Below, piece after piece: positions 24,057 to 36,000 of a stretch of DNA of 64,000 bases; the stretch's first letter is position 1, and each line of letters starts with the position of its first letter. The DNA is taken from the NCBI GenBank assembly GCA_032821775.1, contig JAVLRN010000002.1, positions 3,720,001 to 3,784,000 on the forward strand, read 5' to 3'. Below the pieces are notes generated by a model. It was not told the DNA's origin and did not search any database. It saw only the letters and a list, made by a program, of their open reading frames with translations. Origin of the DNA: Sanguinoderma infundibulare (lineage: Eukaryota; Basidiomycota; Agaricomycetes; Polyporales; Polyporaceae). The translations under genes were made by a program, and so were the position numbers.

Positions 24057-24632
24057 AATCGGAGCAGCGCCCCACGACCAATGCGATGTATCACTGTGTG
24101 TATCTGTACGCTAACCGAGTTGTATCATGAGGGATGTGTCTTGCCAAGACCAATGAATAGGTTTCGCTGCAGTTGCAGAGAGGAATGGGTCGTGTGTCGG
24201 TGGCAAAGGAGACCTGTGGAGCTCAACATCTACTCGAGACGGCGCCCCCGGCTCCTTCGACACGCGTTGAGTAATTGGTAATACCTGGAGCGCGACTCAC
24301 CACGAAGCCGGCGCACCGTCGCTGCAACTGTACTTGGGCCGTATGGCATACCATTCAGCGTTCGGACCATGCACGAAGTGTCACGGTAACGGAGGAGGCA
24401 ACAGTCTAACAGGACCGCGACAAAAGTCGTAATTTAGGTGGCGGTGCTTATCGTTTTGAATATTTGGAACTCCGCCATCAATGCCACGAACTGTGAGCGC
24501 TTCCAGCATGTTCCCTGCCAGCTCCGTTGAACCATTACCGTCGTGGAAATCCAAGACGGCCGCAACTCAGTGAGTTATCTTATCCCCTCGCTGTGTGATT
24601 TGAATGGATGTTGAGGAGACAATATTGATAGC
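24057..24632. other. Intergenic
   Basis: 3' flank of the SDR and 5' flank of the broken DUF6535 gene. No gene or RNA recognised. Confidence 0.4.
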
Positions 24633-26860
24633 ATGGATCCTACTGCAGGTAGTGGCGCACACGTGCCTATCTTAGACATCGATCGGCTTTTTCCTGATTC
24701 CAAGGTACGTATACGTATACGTGGCTTTGGTCTCGCGTTGCATGCTCAAACAAGCCATAAATTCCAGGTCGTGGAAGAGTAACTCAAGCAAGAGTTCACA
24801 GAGGAAGAGAGAACGAAAGTCTGCAACGAAGCTGCAGAGGCCGTCAATACATGTCATGATGACCTCGTCAATCGACTGCAGGCAGCAATGGACACCCTCT
24901 TGGTCCATGTGAGCTTGTTTTCGATTCTGGTCCATCTTCTTATCTCATGCAGGAATCTTCAGGCACGCCTGTTCTCTGCCGTGCTGACCGCCTTCAATGT
25001 CCAATCATATCAACTCCTTCAACCCGCGGAAGCCGATACTGTTCAGGCAATCCTGCAGCAGATCTCCGCCCAGCTGAACAGCTTTGCCGTCAAGTCATCC
25101 TTCATCAACTCTACCCAGCCAGCTCGCTCCCTAGATCAGCTCCAAGGCCCATTCCGCGCCCTACGATCGGTCGTCTGGATCAACGCTCTCTGGTTCTCCA
25201 GCCTCGTCTGCAGCCTCGCCTCCGCCGCCTCCATTACGCTCATCGTCAAGCAATGGCTCAACAACCTCTCTATCGGCCTCTCCGGAACCGAGCGCGAGAG
25301 CGCGCGCCTCCGCCAGTACCGGCTCAACGGCCTTCTCCGCTAGAACGTCGGGATTATGGTCTTCGTCTCCCTTACGCTCTTCCTCGCGGGCCTCCTCATC
25401 CTCCTCTGGACCCTCCACCCCGCCGTCGCCCTCCCGTCCTCGCTGCTCGTCGGCGCTCTCTTCCTCTTTCACCTCGTCGTCACCGTCCTGCCCGCGTTCC
25501 GCTGGGACTGCTGCTGCCGCTCCCCGCAGGCGACCGCGGTGTACATCGCGTTCCGCGAGGCCCGCAACGGCGCGATCCGCGGGCTGCAGGCGGGCGCGTG
25601 GACGCTCCGCCACCTCACCCGCTTCCGCTCCCCGCTCCTGCACGCGCTTGACCTCTGGGCGCGGGGCCTCGAGGAGACGCCGCGCTGGCGTGGGCGCGAG
25701 CAGTCCGAGATCGTCTGCGCGACAAGCGCGCTCGACCGGAGCACGATCGTCATAGCGTACATGATGGCGTTCGCGACGCGCCATCTCGAGACGCTGCATG
25801 TCGTCCTGTCGGACCTGCCGCGGGAGCACATCGCGCTCTGTTTCGACGACATCTTCCGCGCGTGGGAGGGCCAATGGGGCAAGAGCGCGTGGCGGCACAC
25901 GCAAGACGTCAGGAAAGAGTTCTTGGCACGTCCAGTGCTTGCCGCGCTTCGGCACTTTCTGGCAATCGACAGCGAGAAGGTCTCGCCGCTGTGGTACGAG
26001 CGGTGGCAGGCGCAGTCGAAGAGTTTGCTGGAGCGCTTCCTGCCGAACGTGCCGTTCCCCGACGTCGACCTCTGCACGTCGACGCTATCCCTTTTGGCCG
26101 TCAGGCACGGGGACGTCTCGCAGCTCGCGCTGTCGAGGCTCGAGAACCAGCTGGCGATGTACGATGCCAGGGACATCCGTCTATCTCACCAGGCCTGTCA
26201 AAACGGTCAGTGATTTCTTTGTCTCACTTGAACGTCGGTGCGTAGTGATTTTGATTTCTGAACGTTTCGCAGTCTTGTCGGTGTACGAATGGCTCTTGAA
26301 GCATTATGACCGCTCAGAGTTTAGAGACTTCGACTCGTTCCTGACATGGACCAAGTTCGCGCGGCGTCGCCAGGCGTCTCTTCACGTCGCTTGCTGACGG
26401 CCACCGACTGCCCCCCGAGGAAGAACAAACCCTGTGCCGACGCGGGCGAGACATCCTATCGTACTTTGCGGAGACACTTCAAGAGCTAGATTGGAACGCG
26501 GTCGGGGCAGACATGTCAGCGGAAGAGCGCGACGCAGGCCGCTTCGTGCACTCCTTCAGCTACAGTATCAAGCTCGTCGTCCAGCCCCTATTAATCTGCG
26601 CAAGCACCGCGACGGGGATTTGATCTCCGAGCAGGGGATCACGTCCCTGGAGAGCGCGTGTCGAGTTGTCAAGAGCACGCACCCACACGTCGGCGTGAGC
26701 GCCGCTCGACGTCGTCTCAAAAGGTATATCGGCACGGCCGACAACCTGGAGAGTTACTTTGGCTCGCTGAGAAAGTCTTCAGTGGTTCGTAGTCATGAAG
26801 AGACCGTACGTCGATGGTCCATCCCAAAGCCGAATTTTGCTGATGTTGAATTTCGATAGG
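24633..26860 (+). pseudogene. DUF6535-type membrane protein, broken (copy 1)
   Basis: The gene starts MDPTAGSGAHVPILDID. Its second exon carries an in-frame TAA at 24780-24782, just before LKQEFTEEERTKV. The next exon has the DUF6535 hallmarks FSAVLTAFNVQSYQLLQP, NSTQPARSLDQLQGPF and WINALWFSSLVCSLAS, then a TAG at 25341-25343 where relatives have Trp, then two membrane helices (LFLAGLLILLWTLHP; LVGALFLFHLVVTVLP) and FRWDCCCRSPQA. A further frame break occurs near 26370-26390, after which SLADGHRLPPEEEQTL continues in another frame. Two nonsense codons plus a frameshift argue for a dead gene. A better-preserved copy is at 51-53 kb. DUF6535 proteins are agaricomycete membrane proteins of unknown function. 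The 3' limit is approximate. The first intron begins with a (GTATAC)-like repeat. Confidence 0.8.
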
Positions 26861-27527
26861 TATTCTTCCAGAACCCTCCGGAGACACCTTAACTGGATAC
26901 GCAGAGACAAATCCCACCCTCCAATCGCAACAGATCGCCGCTATCAGCACTGATTCATTCTGACATACTGACTCCATTATCCTTGCCGTGCTGCAAGGGA
27001 TACTTAGCTCTCTACCATCGTCCAAACGAATATCAAACGTGAAGACAGTCGCGCTTGTAAAGTATGTGATAGTCGTGCAATTTTTCGACACAAACTACAT
27101 ACACATATAAACGTCACGATATGCATGCTCTTTCCGAGGTCAGGCAGACTCCCGGTGATGGGTTGAAATTGAGTCGGTCTCCCATTCTTGAAGTTCTGGA
27201 TAGGACATTCCGTCCATCCTATTATTCACACGCGAGGCTACATATGAAGTCCGTCAACACACCGCCCGCGCTGATACAGAAATAAGATTCGCACCTGACC
27301 GCTGCATAGTGAAGACAATCGGTGGTGAATGAAGCGCGACGCTGCCATATAGGCCCGAGTGAGCATCCATGGAACGTGCGGGTCTACGGGCTTTGACACT
27401 GGGCCGGTCTCTTCCTTGACGCGCGATGCTACACAGAAACGCACGTTAGCTCGCTGGTTTGCCATGAGATGCAACAAGGGCGACTCACATTTTCATTGGA
27501 GCAAACCACCGTCGTTGAGCTGCAGCT
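26861..27527. other. Intergenic, no gene seen
   Basis: Only short frames on either strand; none supported. AT content rises around 27050-27110. Confidence 0.4.
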
Positions 27528-27941
27528 TCAACAGGAGATACGCCGGCGAGTTGAACCTACTCGTCGCGGGAGCGACTCAGTAGCCTCAAGAGTACCGCAG
27601 TGTCTTGCATGTTGTACACTCAAAGGTGAGTCCACAACGTCGGAGTGTCGAGCGCCGTAGCATGCGAGGTCGACGTCCTCGATGGTATCGTACATGGCAG
27701 TCTCGACCGCCTCCAAGACGTCGCGGACTGTGATCGGCGCACCCGGACGCGATGGGGCCACTTGAATGTAGTACGCCAGCGCAGCCGACCGCGGCACTGG
27801 GCTGAAGTTAATCTTGAACGACGTCTCGCCGTTCGGGGACGTAAATGCTGGGAGGTCGAGGACCTCCGTAGGAATGCCCGTAGGCTTCAGCCGACTCCTC
27901 ACTTCCCATACATATGGCATTGAGGTTAAGACCTCATGCAA
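27528..27941 (-). CDS. DUF6699-like fragment
   Basis: A minus-strand frame of up to 137 codons. The pattern YVWEVRSR, then LDLPAFTSP, then NFSPVPRSAALAYYIQVAP, then ITVRDVLEAVETAMYD is that of the DUF6699 domain: an opening strand, an 'LPA(T/F)SP' turn, a strand with an aromatic residue, and a VTV-x-DVL helix. Usual family members have an N-terminal part and a longer C-terminal tail, and here the frame becomes unconvincing after about residue 100. The frame opens with a TTG; the first ATG is at 27918-27920, already inside the domain. It is probably a partial or unfinished gene model, possibly a decayed copy. Function of the family is unknown; it is common and often multicopy in basidiomycetes. 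Confidence 0.4.
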   Translation of the reverse strand: MHEVLTSMPYVWEVRSRLKPTGIPTEVLDLPAFTSPNGETSFKINFSPVPRSAALAYYIQVAPSRPGAPITVRDVLEAVETAMYDTIEDVDLACYGARHSDVVDSPLSVQHARHCGTLEATESLPRRVGSTRRRISC

Positions 27942-28286
27942 AGCATGGTCGGAGGTTGAGGACGGTGAGTCCTCAGACGGTAGCGGGACGGTCCTAGTTC
28001 GGGGAGCGGACGTGACCTATTCACTGGGACACACGGGGCGAACGTTAGGCTCAAATTGTCCATGAGACTAATTGGAGAACCTACCTAGAGGTCCCGACCG
28101 GAGCTTGGGTGACTGGACGAGGAACCCGTCCGTCCGATAGTGCTCTGCCAGTTGTTGTTGTCCATTGGGAGAGGGTCGGGACAGAGTCAGGATCGGATAG
28201 GCGTCAGGAACATGTGGCGTTTCTGAGCGAGGGACGGGGATGTGATAGAAGTCGTCCGCACAATCAGCTGAAGGCGTTGTTCTGAA

Positions 28287-28620
28287 TAAACAGAGGAGAA
28301 CACCGCGGCTGTATGAGAACGACAAGGGGAGATCCAGCGCATGTGACCATGACGGGTCGCGCGAGGTCCTCACTCCGAGTAAACAGAGGAGAACACCGCG
28401 ATAGCGCGGAGAAGAGGTGGAAGGCTTGAGCAAGCGGCCATGGTATCAGTAAACAGAGGAGAACACCGCGCCTATATGAGGAAGACGAGGGGATGTCCAG
28501 AGAATATGACCATGACGGCGTGCGCTGCGGACTTTCCAACCCGAGTAAACAGAGGAGAACACCGCGGTTTTGCGGAGAAGACTAGGGGAAGCAGTCTTCA
28601 CGACGATGGAAGGTTGAGAT
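28287..28620 (+). repeat. Compound tandem repeat with a 21-base core
   Basis: The core TAAACAGAGGAGAACACCGC(G) occurs four times without change: 28287-28307, 28380-28400, 28450-28470 and 28546-28566, at spacings of 93, 70 and 96. The sequences between cores are of two kinds that alternate. Cores 1 and 3 are followed by related text (TATGAG.. then AGGGGA.. TCCAG.. GACCATGACGG), and cores 2 and 4 by GCGGAGAAGA.. GGAAGG.. TTGAG. So two copies of a roughly 165-base compound unit are present. Confidence 0.85.
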
Positions 28621-29189
28621 TCAAGAGCGAGGGCCGCCGCCCCTTCGAGGTCGAAACGAGACGGTAGACGGCGTACGCGTAGCACACAGTGGCAATGGAG
28701 GTTGATGTGTGGAATTATGGGGGAGGGGATTTGGGAAAGAGGAGGAAGAACTGGGAAGTTGGCATGTAAACCATTTGCGTTGAATCGAAAGTTGGACCAA
28801 ATAACTTACGAGATGTTGAGTAGGTGGTTCGTTTGTTTCTCGTTTCTGAGCTGTAAGAGCAAGTTATACTAGTATGAAGGTAACTGCGTCCAACCACACC
28901 GTGGTCTTGTGGTTGGGCGGGCTAGTTCAAACGAACGTCAGTAATGCTGTCAAACACGAGCTCAGGGAGGACGTACACATGGTGTGGTAGGCTTCTAAGG
29001 TCTCCGCAAGAGGCATCGGGAGGGATCGCGGGAAACAGCGTCACGCCGAACCCGACCACCTAGGTGAGGTTCGTGCAGGGTATGCCGTGGAGAGCTTCCG
29101 AACACCCGAACTTTCGGCGGAAACACTGCCGACGGTGGTAGCTTATTAGCCTCGCACAGCGAGCATGAAAGTGGAGTGTGTTGGGTAGT

Positions 29190-29224
29190 GGGTAGTGTGT
29201 CGCCGAAGGGGCGACACACTACCC
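29190..29224. repeat. Perfect hairpin, 15-base arms and 5-base loop
   Basis: The left arm at 29190-29204 (GGGTAGTGTGTCGCC) is matched perfectly by its reverse complement at 29210-29224, with loop GAAGG between. A partial extra copy of the arm start (GGGTAGTG) lies just upstream at 29183-29190. No target duplication was identified. Confidence 0.8.
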
Positions 29225-30290
29225 GAGGTGGGTGGGGATACGATGAGGAGCGGAGGTGGGTGGGGGAGATGGGGAAAGGACCGAGAATACAGGGCTGTAT
29301 ATATACCATCCTTGAAGCGCTCATACCCACAAGCCTCACAATAGGCCACATTTTGATGGCCATGCGTCAGAGCATAATTGAGTGTACAAAAGGCAAGACC
29401 CATGGTTTTGCCGCGCCGCTTTGGCACAGCGTGGGCCTTGGACTGGGCCTTTGTGGAGGCGCCACCTGGTACCAGCTGGGACCACCGTGTCCGGACGCAT
29501 ATGCCGTGACTACGCGTATGCATGTCGAAGCGGGCAATTTCCATGGAGACGAAAAAGACAATGTCCTCGATAAGAGGGAGAGTGTGAATAGTACTGAACG
29601 TCAGGTTTCCGACGCAGCTCGGATTGCGTGGCGGCCACTGACTGGGAGGATATGTCTGTCAGCACAAGTCAGGATACGTTTTAATACGTATTCCAAATAC
29701 ACACATTGAATATCGGCCTTTGTGAAAACAGTGATGTTGAGGACAGCAGTTGGGTTTAGGCCGCGATGCTGGCAGTGTTGCCAAAAAAGGCGGAGAGACG
29801 CCCATTCGGGATTGCACAGCAATTCGGAGCCTGCCGGGACCGGGGGTGGGCGTTGCTCGACCACCAGTTCATGCCACTTATGACCGCCAGGTCCGCATCT
29901 TTAGGAAGAACAATCGATGGAAAAACATCTCCGCCGTGCGGCGGAAGGGGTACACTGGTATGCCACACCGTATTGTGCTTCTTTCCTTCTCAGGCAATCT
30001 AGGTGATCACAGCCCGTGGCCCCACGACTATGCGAACGCGCCCGTGCTCGCCGGGCATGCACGTCTATTTCACTCTGTCAATGAAGCAACCTCTCAGATT
30101 CATTGATAGCCCTTTCCTCTCGTGGTCGTCGTGATGGTGAGCGCTGCGCTGTTGCTACTCATGCCGATATACTGCCGGTGCCACAGTGGGGGATCCCTGC
30201 TTTGCTCCGTCCCTGCATCGCTGGCAATGCGGTGTATTCTAGCCCCGCCCTTTTCTTCGCTCTTTTGACTCCGCCACTGCTTTTTCCACC

Positions 30291-31000
30291 ATGCCGGACA
30301 CAGCGACAACAAACGCCACATGTCTTGAACAATTTGATTGGGTATGACAACATTTCGCGATTAGGAAAACAGGTCTTGATGCTGACCGATCTGCAGATGT
30401 TCAACTCCTTGGACCAAAGCCCATGCGTAGTTACCTCCGATATATGGAGCACCTGCGGCGACGGATGTATCGGTGCGATCTGCAACCATTGCTCCACACG
30501 GCTTCATGCTGATCCTTTCACAGATGCAGAGAATTGCAACATACCCCCCTCCCTCAGTGCTGGAACCAATTATACGAGGCCGTCCGATTTTGACTTCACC
30601 TTGGGGGCCTGTGCGTGCTCGACAGTGTGGTATTCGACGTTGGCGGCGTGCGCAGTGTGTCAAGGTCGTGGTCTTGCGATCGATCCGTGCGTCTACTTTC
30701 CTTCACCACAGATCCTTTTTAGATGGTTGGTCTACTCAGACGGATGCGGAGACTCTCTGGCAAACCACCAGTAGGTGGAGTCAGGTATGCGTGACCTCTC
30801 CTTCTGATCTAGATGTCCAGGTTCCCGACCGGTATACCAAATGGCACCGCCGTCCCGGGATGAGCTTTCCTGCCTATCGTGGTGAGTCTCCCAATACTAC
30901 TAGAACGGGTTTCCAGTAACCTGACTGTCGTCACGAGAACGATTCCTTCGACGTGAACACAGCTGAAACGCTCGCAGCTCTCCGCGAGTTTCAAGCCATC
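30291..31000 (+). pseudogene. Broken paralogue of the Cys-rich membrane protein
   Basis: The exon order mirrors the gene at 4810: NATCLEQFDW, then MFNSLDQSPCVVTS, then an exon with CACSTVWYSTLAACAVCQG, then WLVYSDGC, then FPTGIPNGTAVPG. Intron phases match that gene through this last exon. The codon after AVPG is TGA (30861-30863) where the intact copy has Trp, so the frame ends in the ectodomain. A later exon, NDSFDVNTA (about 30930-30965), is still recognisable, but no membrane helix follows. At the 5' end, the ATG at 30291 gives no signal peptide; a hydrophobic stretch lies just upstream in another frame, suggesting a frameshift. It is therefore most likely dead. Confidence 0.7.
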
Positions 31001-31162
31001 CTCGGAGACCTCGCACTCCTTTTGACACTTCTCCGTTCCATATCCTGCGGAGAATCAGGCACCCGCCGTCATCCCAGAGCTAACCATCACTCCAGCACCT
31101 AGCACTTCAGCCAGGTATCCGCACTTCCGCCACGGCTCCTACTTCACGCCTGTCCATCGCAG

Positions 31163-31530
31163 GTGATCCTATGCTCCCTTTGCGTGTGGCTGAGTGAGCC
31201 CCTCGAATACATGCTGCTCTATATCAGACATGGTTGCGGAGGGTCATGCGGGACACGCTACTCGCCGCGACCATGCCTTGCACCCTCCCGCCGCGCTGTG
31301 TGGTCAACAACGTCCTTGTCGCAGATGACATACCTTCGCCTCTCGAGGCAGCTCCAACGCTTCGCCGTCTCATGGTCATGGGTTGCTCCTCTATCGCCGA
31401 TGCGGATATACTCTCGCTAGTACAAAACGAGCCATCTCGCTTCAAGTCTCTCGAAAGGCTCATCCACCCTGCGTCCTCACCGTCACGATGCCGGACCCGT
31501 TCCCCGCCGCCTTTACCTTTGCGAGCATGA
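31163..31530 (+). pseudogene. LRR/F-box C-terminal fragment
   Basis: A plus-strand frame carries PTLRRLMVMGCSSIADADI followed by LSLVQ, the AMN1-like leucine-rich-repeat ending seen in many agaricomycete F-box proteins. No F-box or earlier repeats are in frame upstream, because the region before it belongs to the broken membrane-protein paralogue. It is probably a truncated remnant. Confidence 0.45.
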
Positions 31531-31683
31531 CGGATACCGGTGAACTTTACTCCATCTCCCTCTCTTTCTTTACTCCCGCCCAAGTGGTGCAACCGTTGAC
31601 GGACGTGATCCCATGGAAGGACCCAAACAACAGCCAGATGAACACATCCAGTCCCATGATCGGTTGCTGCATTCCACGCCGGA

Positions 31684-32129
31684 GTGCGCCTGCCGGGCCA
31701 GCGGTTCACACAGCACACGGTTGTGTCCGTGCCATTCCTGACCCCGAGGATGCCGCGCGGCCAGAACGACTTCTGGTTATTCCTATGTCGACCGTCCCAC
31801 CCGCGGCCTGAGTATTCCTTCGAAGAGTCTGCGCTGAAGGTCGGTTGGTGCTTCGTGCAGTACACGAGGGCTCAAGACGAGTCAGATGGTGATGCGTCTT
31901 CAGTGACCCACCGCCCTTCGACAGGCTAGGGAAACCGCCGGTGTTCCGGAAGCCGGAGTACGTGGGCCAGCTGTACGACCTGCAAGGCTTCTTGGAGTGC
32001 ATGGGGCGCGAGGGGCGCCCGATGCCGACCGACGACACGGTGCAGAAGCTGGAGCTCATCCTGTACAAAACGCATGACAAGAGCAACAAGTTCTATTGCG
32101 CGCCGTTCAAGGAGATGAAGGACGTCTAG
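31684..32129 (+). CDS. Hypothetical 3' exons, family unknown
   Basis: Two adjacent plus-strand segments look coding. One at 31684-31880 contains QRFTQHTVVSVPFLTPRM and DFWLFLCRPSHP. One at about 31929-32129 contains KPEYVGQLYDLQGFLECMG and YCAPFKEMKDV, ending at TAG 32127-32129. Codon composition is GC-rich at third positions in the second. I could not find a splice joining them in phase without a stop, so either the gene is broken or the true intron is elsewhere. I do not recognise the family. Confidence 0.3.
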
Positions 32130-33035
32130 ACGATAGAGCCCCTCGGGCGTTACGATGAGCATTATTCGGAAAGGTACAACGCCGAGGGCGGATGGGCGTA
32201 GCTAGTTTGACCCGCTCGTCTGTATGCTTTTTTGCGTGTTGTCCGTGTTGAATCGACGCCGACGGTCCGTCTAGCAGTCGTGTACACTATATCCCATTGT
32301 GTGCCAGTCTCTGCCAATGTGAGCGAAAGTCTTTAGTTGCCTTTACTATTCGTATGCCGACGTACACGCTCCCCAGCCATCCGTCCGCGGAGTAGAATGC
32401 CAAAAAATGAGTAGTGTCGCCACGGAACTTGAACAGTACCGTCCTGCAGGCCGTCTGAGTACTAGTACTCAGCTCAAGGCCATGGTCGTAAGGCCTGGCT
32501 TATCCTTCCTCTTGCTCGCCCGAATCCTGCAACTAATTGATGCAAAGATCGTCGACCGTGAGGTAGCGCAAACCGAGCCGCGCGCACCGCCGACTTTGGT
32601 CGTCAATGTCGCCCCTGCTGGAGTCGACGCCGGCTTTCCTCGTAGAATATGAGACGTCTCATCTCGATACGCCGTACATGGCAGTTCCTCACCCCCTGGG
32701 CCGATCAGTCGTTCGGACTCGGATGTCGCAATCGATGGGAGCCGCACATGAGCCGTTTCCTAGCCTTCGCTCTAATATTACCCACAGACGTTGGGACAGA
32801 TGCAACATCCCCTGAAATTTCGTGATGAAGATCTGGAATTCCATCGTTTTGCTAGTCTGGCATGAATCATTCCATCCAAACAGTCGTGAAGAGATACAGC
32901 GAGGATAGATCGACGAAACGGAGGGGGTATTGCTAATCGTGGCGGTATTCTACATGCCTACCATTGCCGTATTCAGATCTAGTCGTAACAAAAGTCGTCA
33001 ACGTCCCCAGATTACCATTCAAATGTTCACCACCA
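32130..33035. other. Intergenic, 3' side of BTA1
   Basis: No gene supported. A frame at 32407-32652 has no recognisable motif. The right end is presumed 3' UTR of the betaine lipid synthase gene. Confidence 0.4.
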
Positions 33036-36000
33036 TCACAGCTCAAGCGCCTCGACGACCTCGGAATGGTCAGACTCCGAGCCGCCGTCGCTCGCAACGG
33101 GCGCTGTTGGGTCCGCGCTGACCTTCGTGCAGATCCACGTCGACGCGTACATGTTCACCCTGTTTGCCAACCCCGACATCGACATAAGTCACGACGACGA
33201 GAAAGCACGAGGAGGACACCAGGCTGACCTATCGATGCACTTGCCAGCGGTACGCGCGGCGACGCGCTTGCACTTGAAACCCTGCGCGGTGAAGTTCGCG
33301 ATGTACCACGGCTTGAGACCGGCACTGCGAAGGAGGACGCGCCCTCCGATCTTCATCGCCTTGTTGACCGCGCGGATCTCCTCAGTCGCAGAAGTACCCT
33401 CGGGGTCGAACCAGTCCATGTGGTCCATGATCTGTGGATTCCATCATCCTTAGCGTTGGGGAGAGGGACAAGAAGCACAAAAAGGACAAGGACATACCAC
33501 AGCGACGGTCACCGTCTCGGGCTTGATGCGCGCCAGCACCTCGACGAACTCGTCCGTGTGTACGCGCAAGCCGTCAAACGCTCCAGGCTGGGAAAGCGTC
33601 TTATGCGCCTCCTCAGAAAGGTACGCAGGGTGGCACCTGCACAACGTCCGCGTAGTCAGGATCCCTTGTCCCAGAATAGAACAAGGTACCACGAGCAACT
33701 CACCCCTTGTCGTACTTGCCCAACAAACACAGCCGGTAAAAGTAGTTGCTGTCCCTCAGCAGCGTGTTCTCCGCGACCGGATCGAGCGTGTTCACCACAT
33801 AGTTCCACATCGCCTCCTTGGCTGAGAACGCGTTCCCGCTCGCGACCGCCTCCGCGATCCCGTCGTCCGTGATCATGTCCCGCTGGTTCGTCGGCACGCC
33901 CAGCGCCCGCCACAGGAACTGCTCGTTGGACACCACCAGGTAGCTCAGGAACTTGCTCAGCACCACCGGCCGCAGTCGCGTCCGCCAGAGGTCGCGCTGC
34001 TCCGGCAGCGTCTTCGCCGCGCACAGCTCGCGCACCACGCCTGCGAGCCCGAGCAGGCGGAAGAGCCACTTGGAGAGCTTGACGGCGATGCGCGACCCGC
34101 CCGTCTCGTAGAGCCCGCCGCGCGAGGTGAACGTGGCGGTGCTATCCAGCCAGTACTGGAAGGCACGCGAGGAGAGGTACGGAGAGAGCTTGTTGAGCAG
34201 AAGCTCGCGGAAGTGCGGGTGGCGGCCCTCGCCGAACATCTTCCAGACGTCCTCGTACGGGAGCGCATTGAACGCGGCCACCTTGAGCTCGAGCAGGTGG
34301 TTCTGGGTCGGGTTCAGGTCGACGGCGTGGATCGAGCGCGGGCGGTGAAGCGCGTACGCGAGGACGTTGTCGCCAGCGGAGGTGATCGCGAACACCACGT
34401 CATCCTTGCCGATGTTGAGCAGCCGCTGGTCCTCGGCGGGGTCCTCCCAGGTGAATGCGTAGATGTACTCGTTGTTGAACTGCGTGTGCTTCGGGAGCGA
34501 CTCGTCGTAGTACAGGCGCCAGCGCTGGTTCTGGTAGAAGAACGACGGGAGCGGGACGTTCGTCGCGAGGTTGAGGATCGCCGCCTGGAAGCCCTTCGAG
34601 CGCAGCTGGAGGCGCGTCTCGCGCGCTGCCGCATCTTCGGCTTTTGAGCGCTTTTCGGCATAGTGGATAGGGGAGAGGTAAGGAGACTCGGTAGCGTGGG
34701 CGTCGATGTTCTCGGCGGCCTCGCGGACCACAGAACCAGCTGCACCCCACGTAGCAGTTCGTTGGCAACCCAGCCAGACATAGTATGGGATACCGCCGAG
34801 CAAGTAGTTTCGATCGTTGATGTTGAGGATCGTGCCGAAGCGGTACTCGAGGTAGTCGCGCCTGCTCTCGTGGAGGTGGACATGATCAAGCTTGAACCAC
34901 GAACGCCAGAATACACGCGAGAACCGGTTGACGTGACGGGAGTGGTGGCCACCGGTGAAGTTGCGAAAGGAGTAGCTCGATTCGGATTGCACGTAGAAGT
35001 CGACGCAGGCAATCACGCCGAGGGGCGCGAGCAGATCCGTGAGGGAGTCGAGGACGGAGTAGAAGCTGCGGAAGTTCCGTGTTTAGATTTAGAACAATCG
35101 ACGCCAACGCGCGTGATTTGCGGCGGACTTACTCGGGGATCATGCTGAGCGAATACGACATGCTGATGAAATCAGCTTTGACATGGTGCTTTTCATCGCT
35201 GTCGCCGAACGTGACCACGCTCTCGACACTGGCAGAGGACGCGCCCAGCCTGAACGTACGCGCGTCCTCGCAGATGACATGGACATTCTGCCACCCGAGC
35301 CTCCCAAACCGTTCCCGAGCGACCTCGCACAACGATGGGCTCAAGTCGACGAGGTAGACCGCAGAGAAGAAGTCGGGCACGGAAACGTACGAGTTCATCT
35401 TCTCGATGTTGTAACCAGTACCGCCACCGACCTGGAACCCAATTCAGACATGCATACGAAATCAAACGACTACGTCACCACTCACATCGACCCAAATAGG
35501 CTTCGTGCTCCCCTCCCGGCGACGATGCTGGAGTTGTGCCACCGCCAACTGGAGCATATCTTCTCTCCCGCGGAGAAGAGTGGCTCTGGTAGCATCGTAG
35601 ATGTTCGCCTGGGTCCGGTAGAAACCTTCGAGGGCGCGCTGCTGGCCCGAGAGGGACTGGACCTCGGCCGCGTTCCCAAGGTTGAGGGGCTTAAAAAAGC
35701 AAGCGTATGCGAACTTGCCGTAAACGACGAGTCGCTGACGCAGGGCGATCGCGAGAACGATTAGGGACAAGAACGTGCCGCAGAGGAGCGCGTTCTGTCG
35801 AAAGTACACGTAGAGCTGCTCGGCGACGGGAACGTCGAGCATTCCGGGCAAAGGGTTGAACCACCAGAGAGTAGAACGTAGGAAGAAGGGGGTGAGCCAG
35901 AGCGGGAGACCGCGCGCGAAGTGTATGGATATAAGGGGCCGGTGCGGGTAAAAAAGTGGCAGGCTTCTCAACCCCGCTTCACCCGAAGCCACAGAGAATG

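Larger units (their letters stand above)
27942..30290. other. Gene-poor accessory stretch with repeats
   Basis: Contains the compound tandem repeat at 28287-28620 and the perfect hairpin at 29190-29224. Open frames over the repeat are by-products of it (recurring RGVLLCLL on the minus strand). Frames at 29146-29709 and 29601-30106 overlap on both strands and have no recognisable motif. No intact mobile element was found. Confidence 0.4.

Noticed and set aside
25161..25955. 264-codon minus-strand frame opposite the DUF6535 copy
   Set aside because: Arg/Glu-rich antisense shadow with no motif; the plus strand carries the DUF6535 features.
28287..28566. Four identical 21-base repeats resembling a CRISPR array
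   Set aside because: Nuclear fungal DNA, irregular spacing, and the intervening sequences are themselves repeated, so this is a compound tandem repeat.
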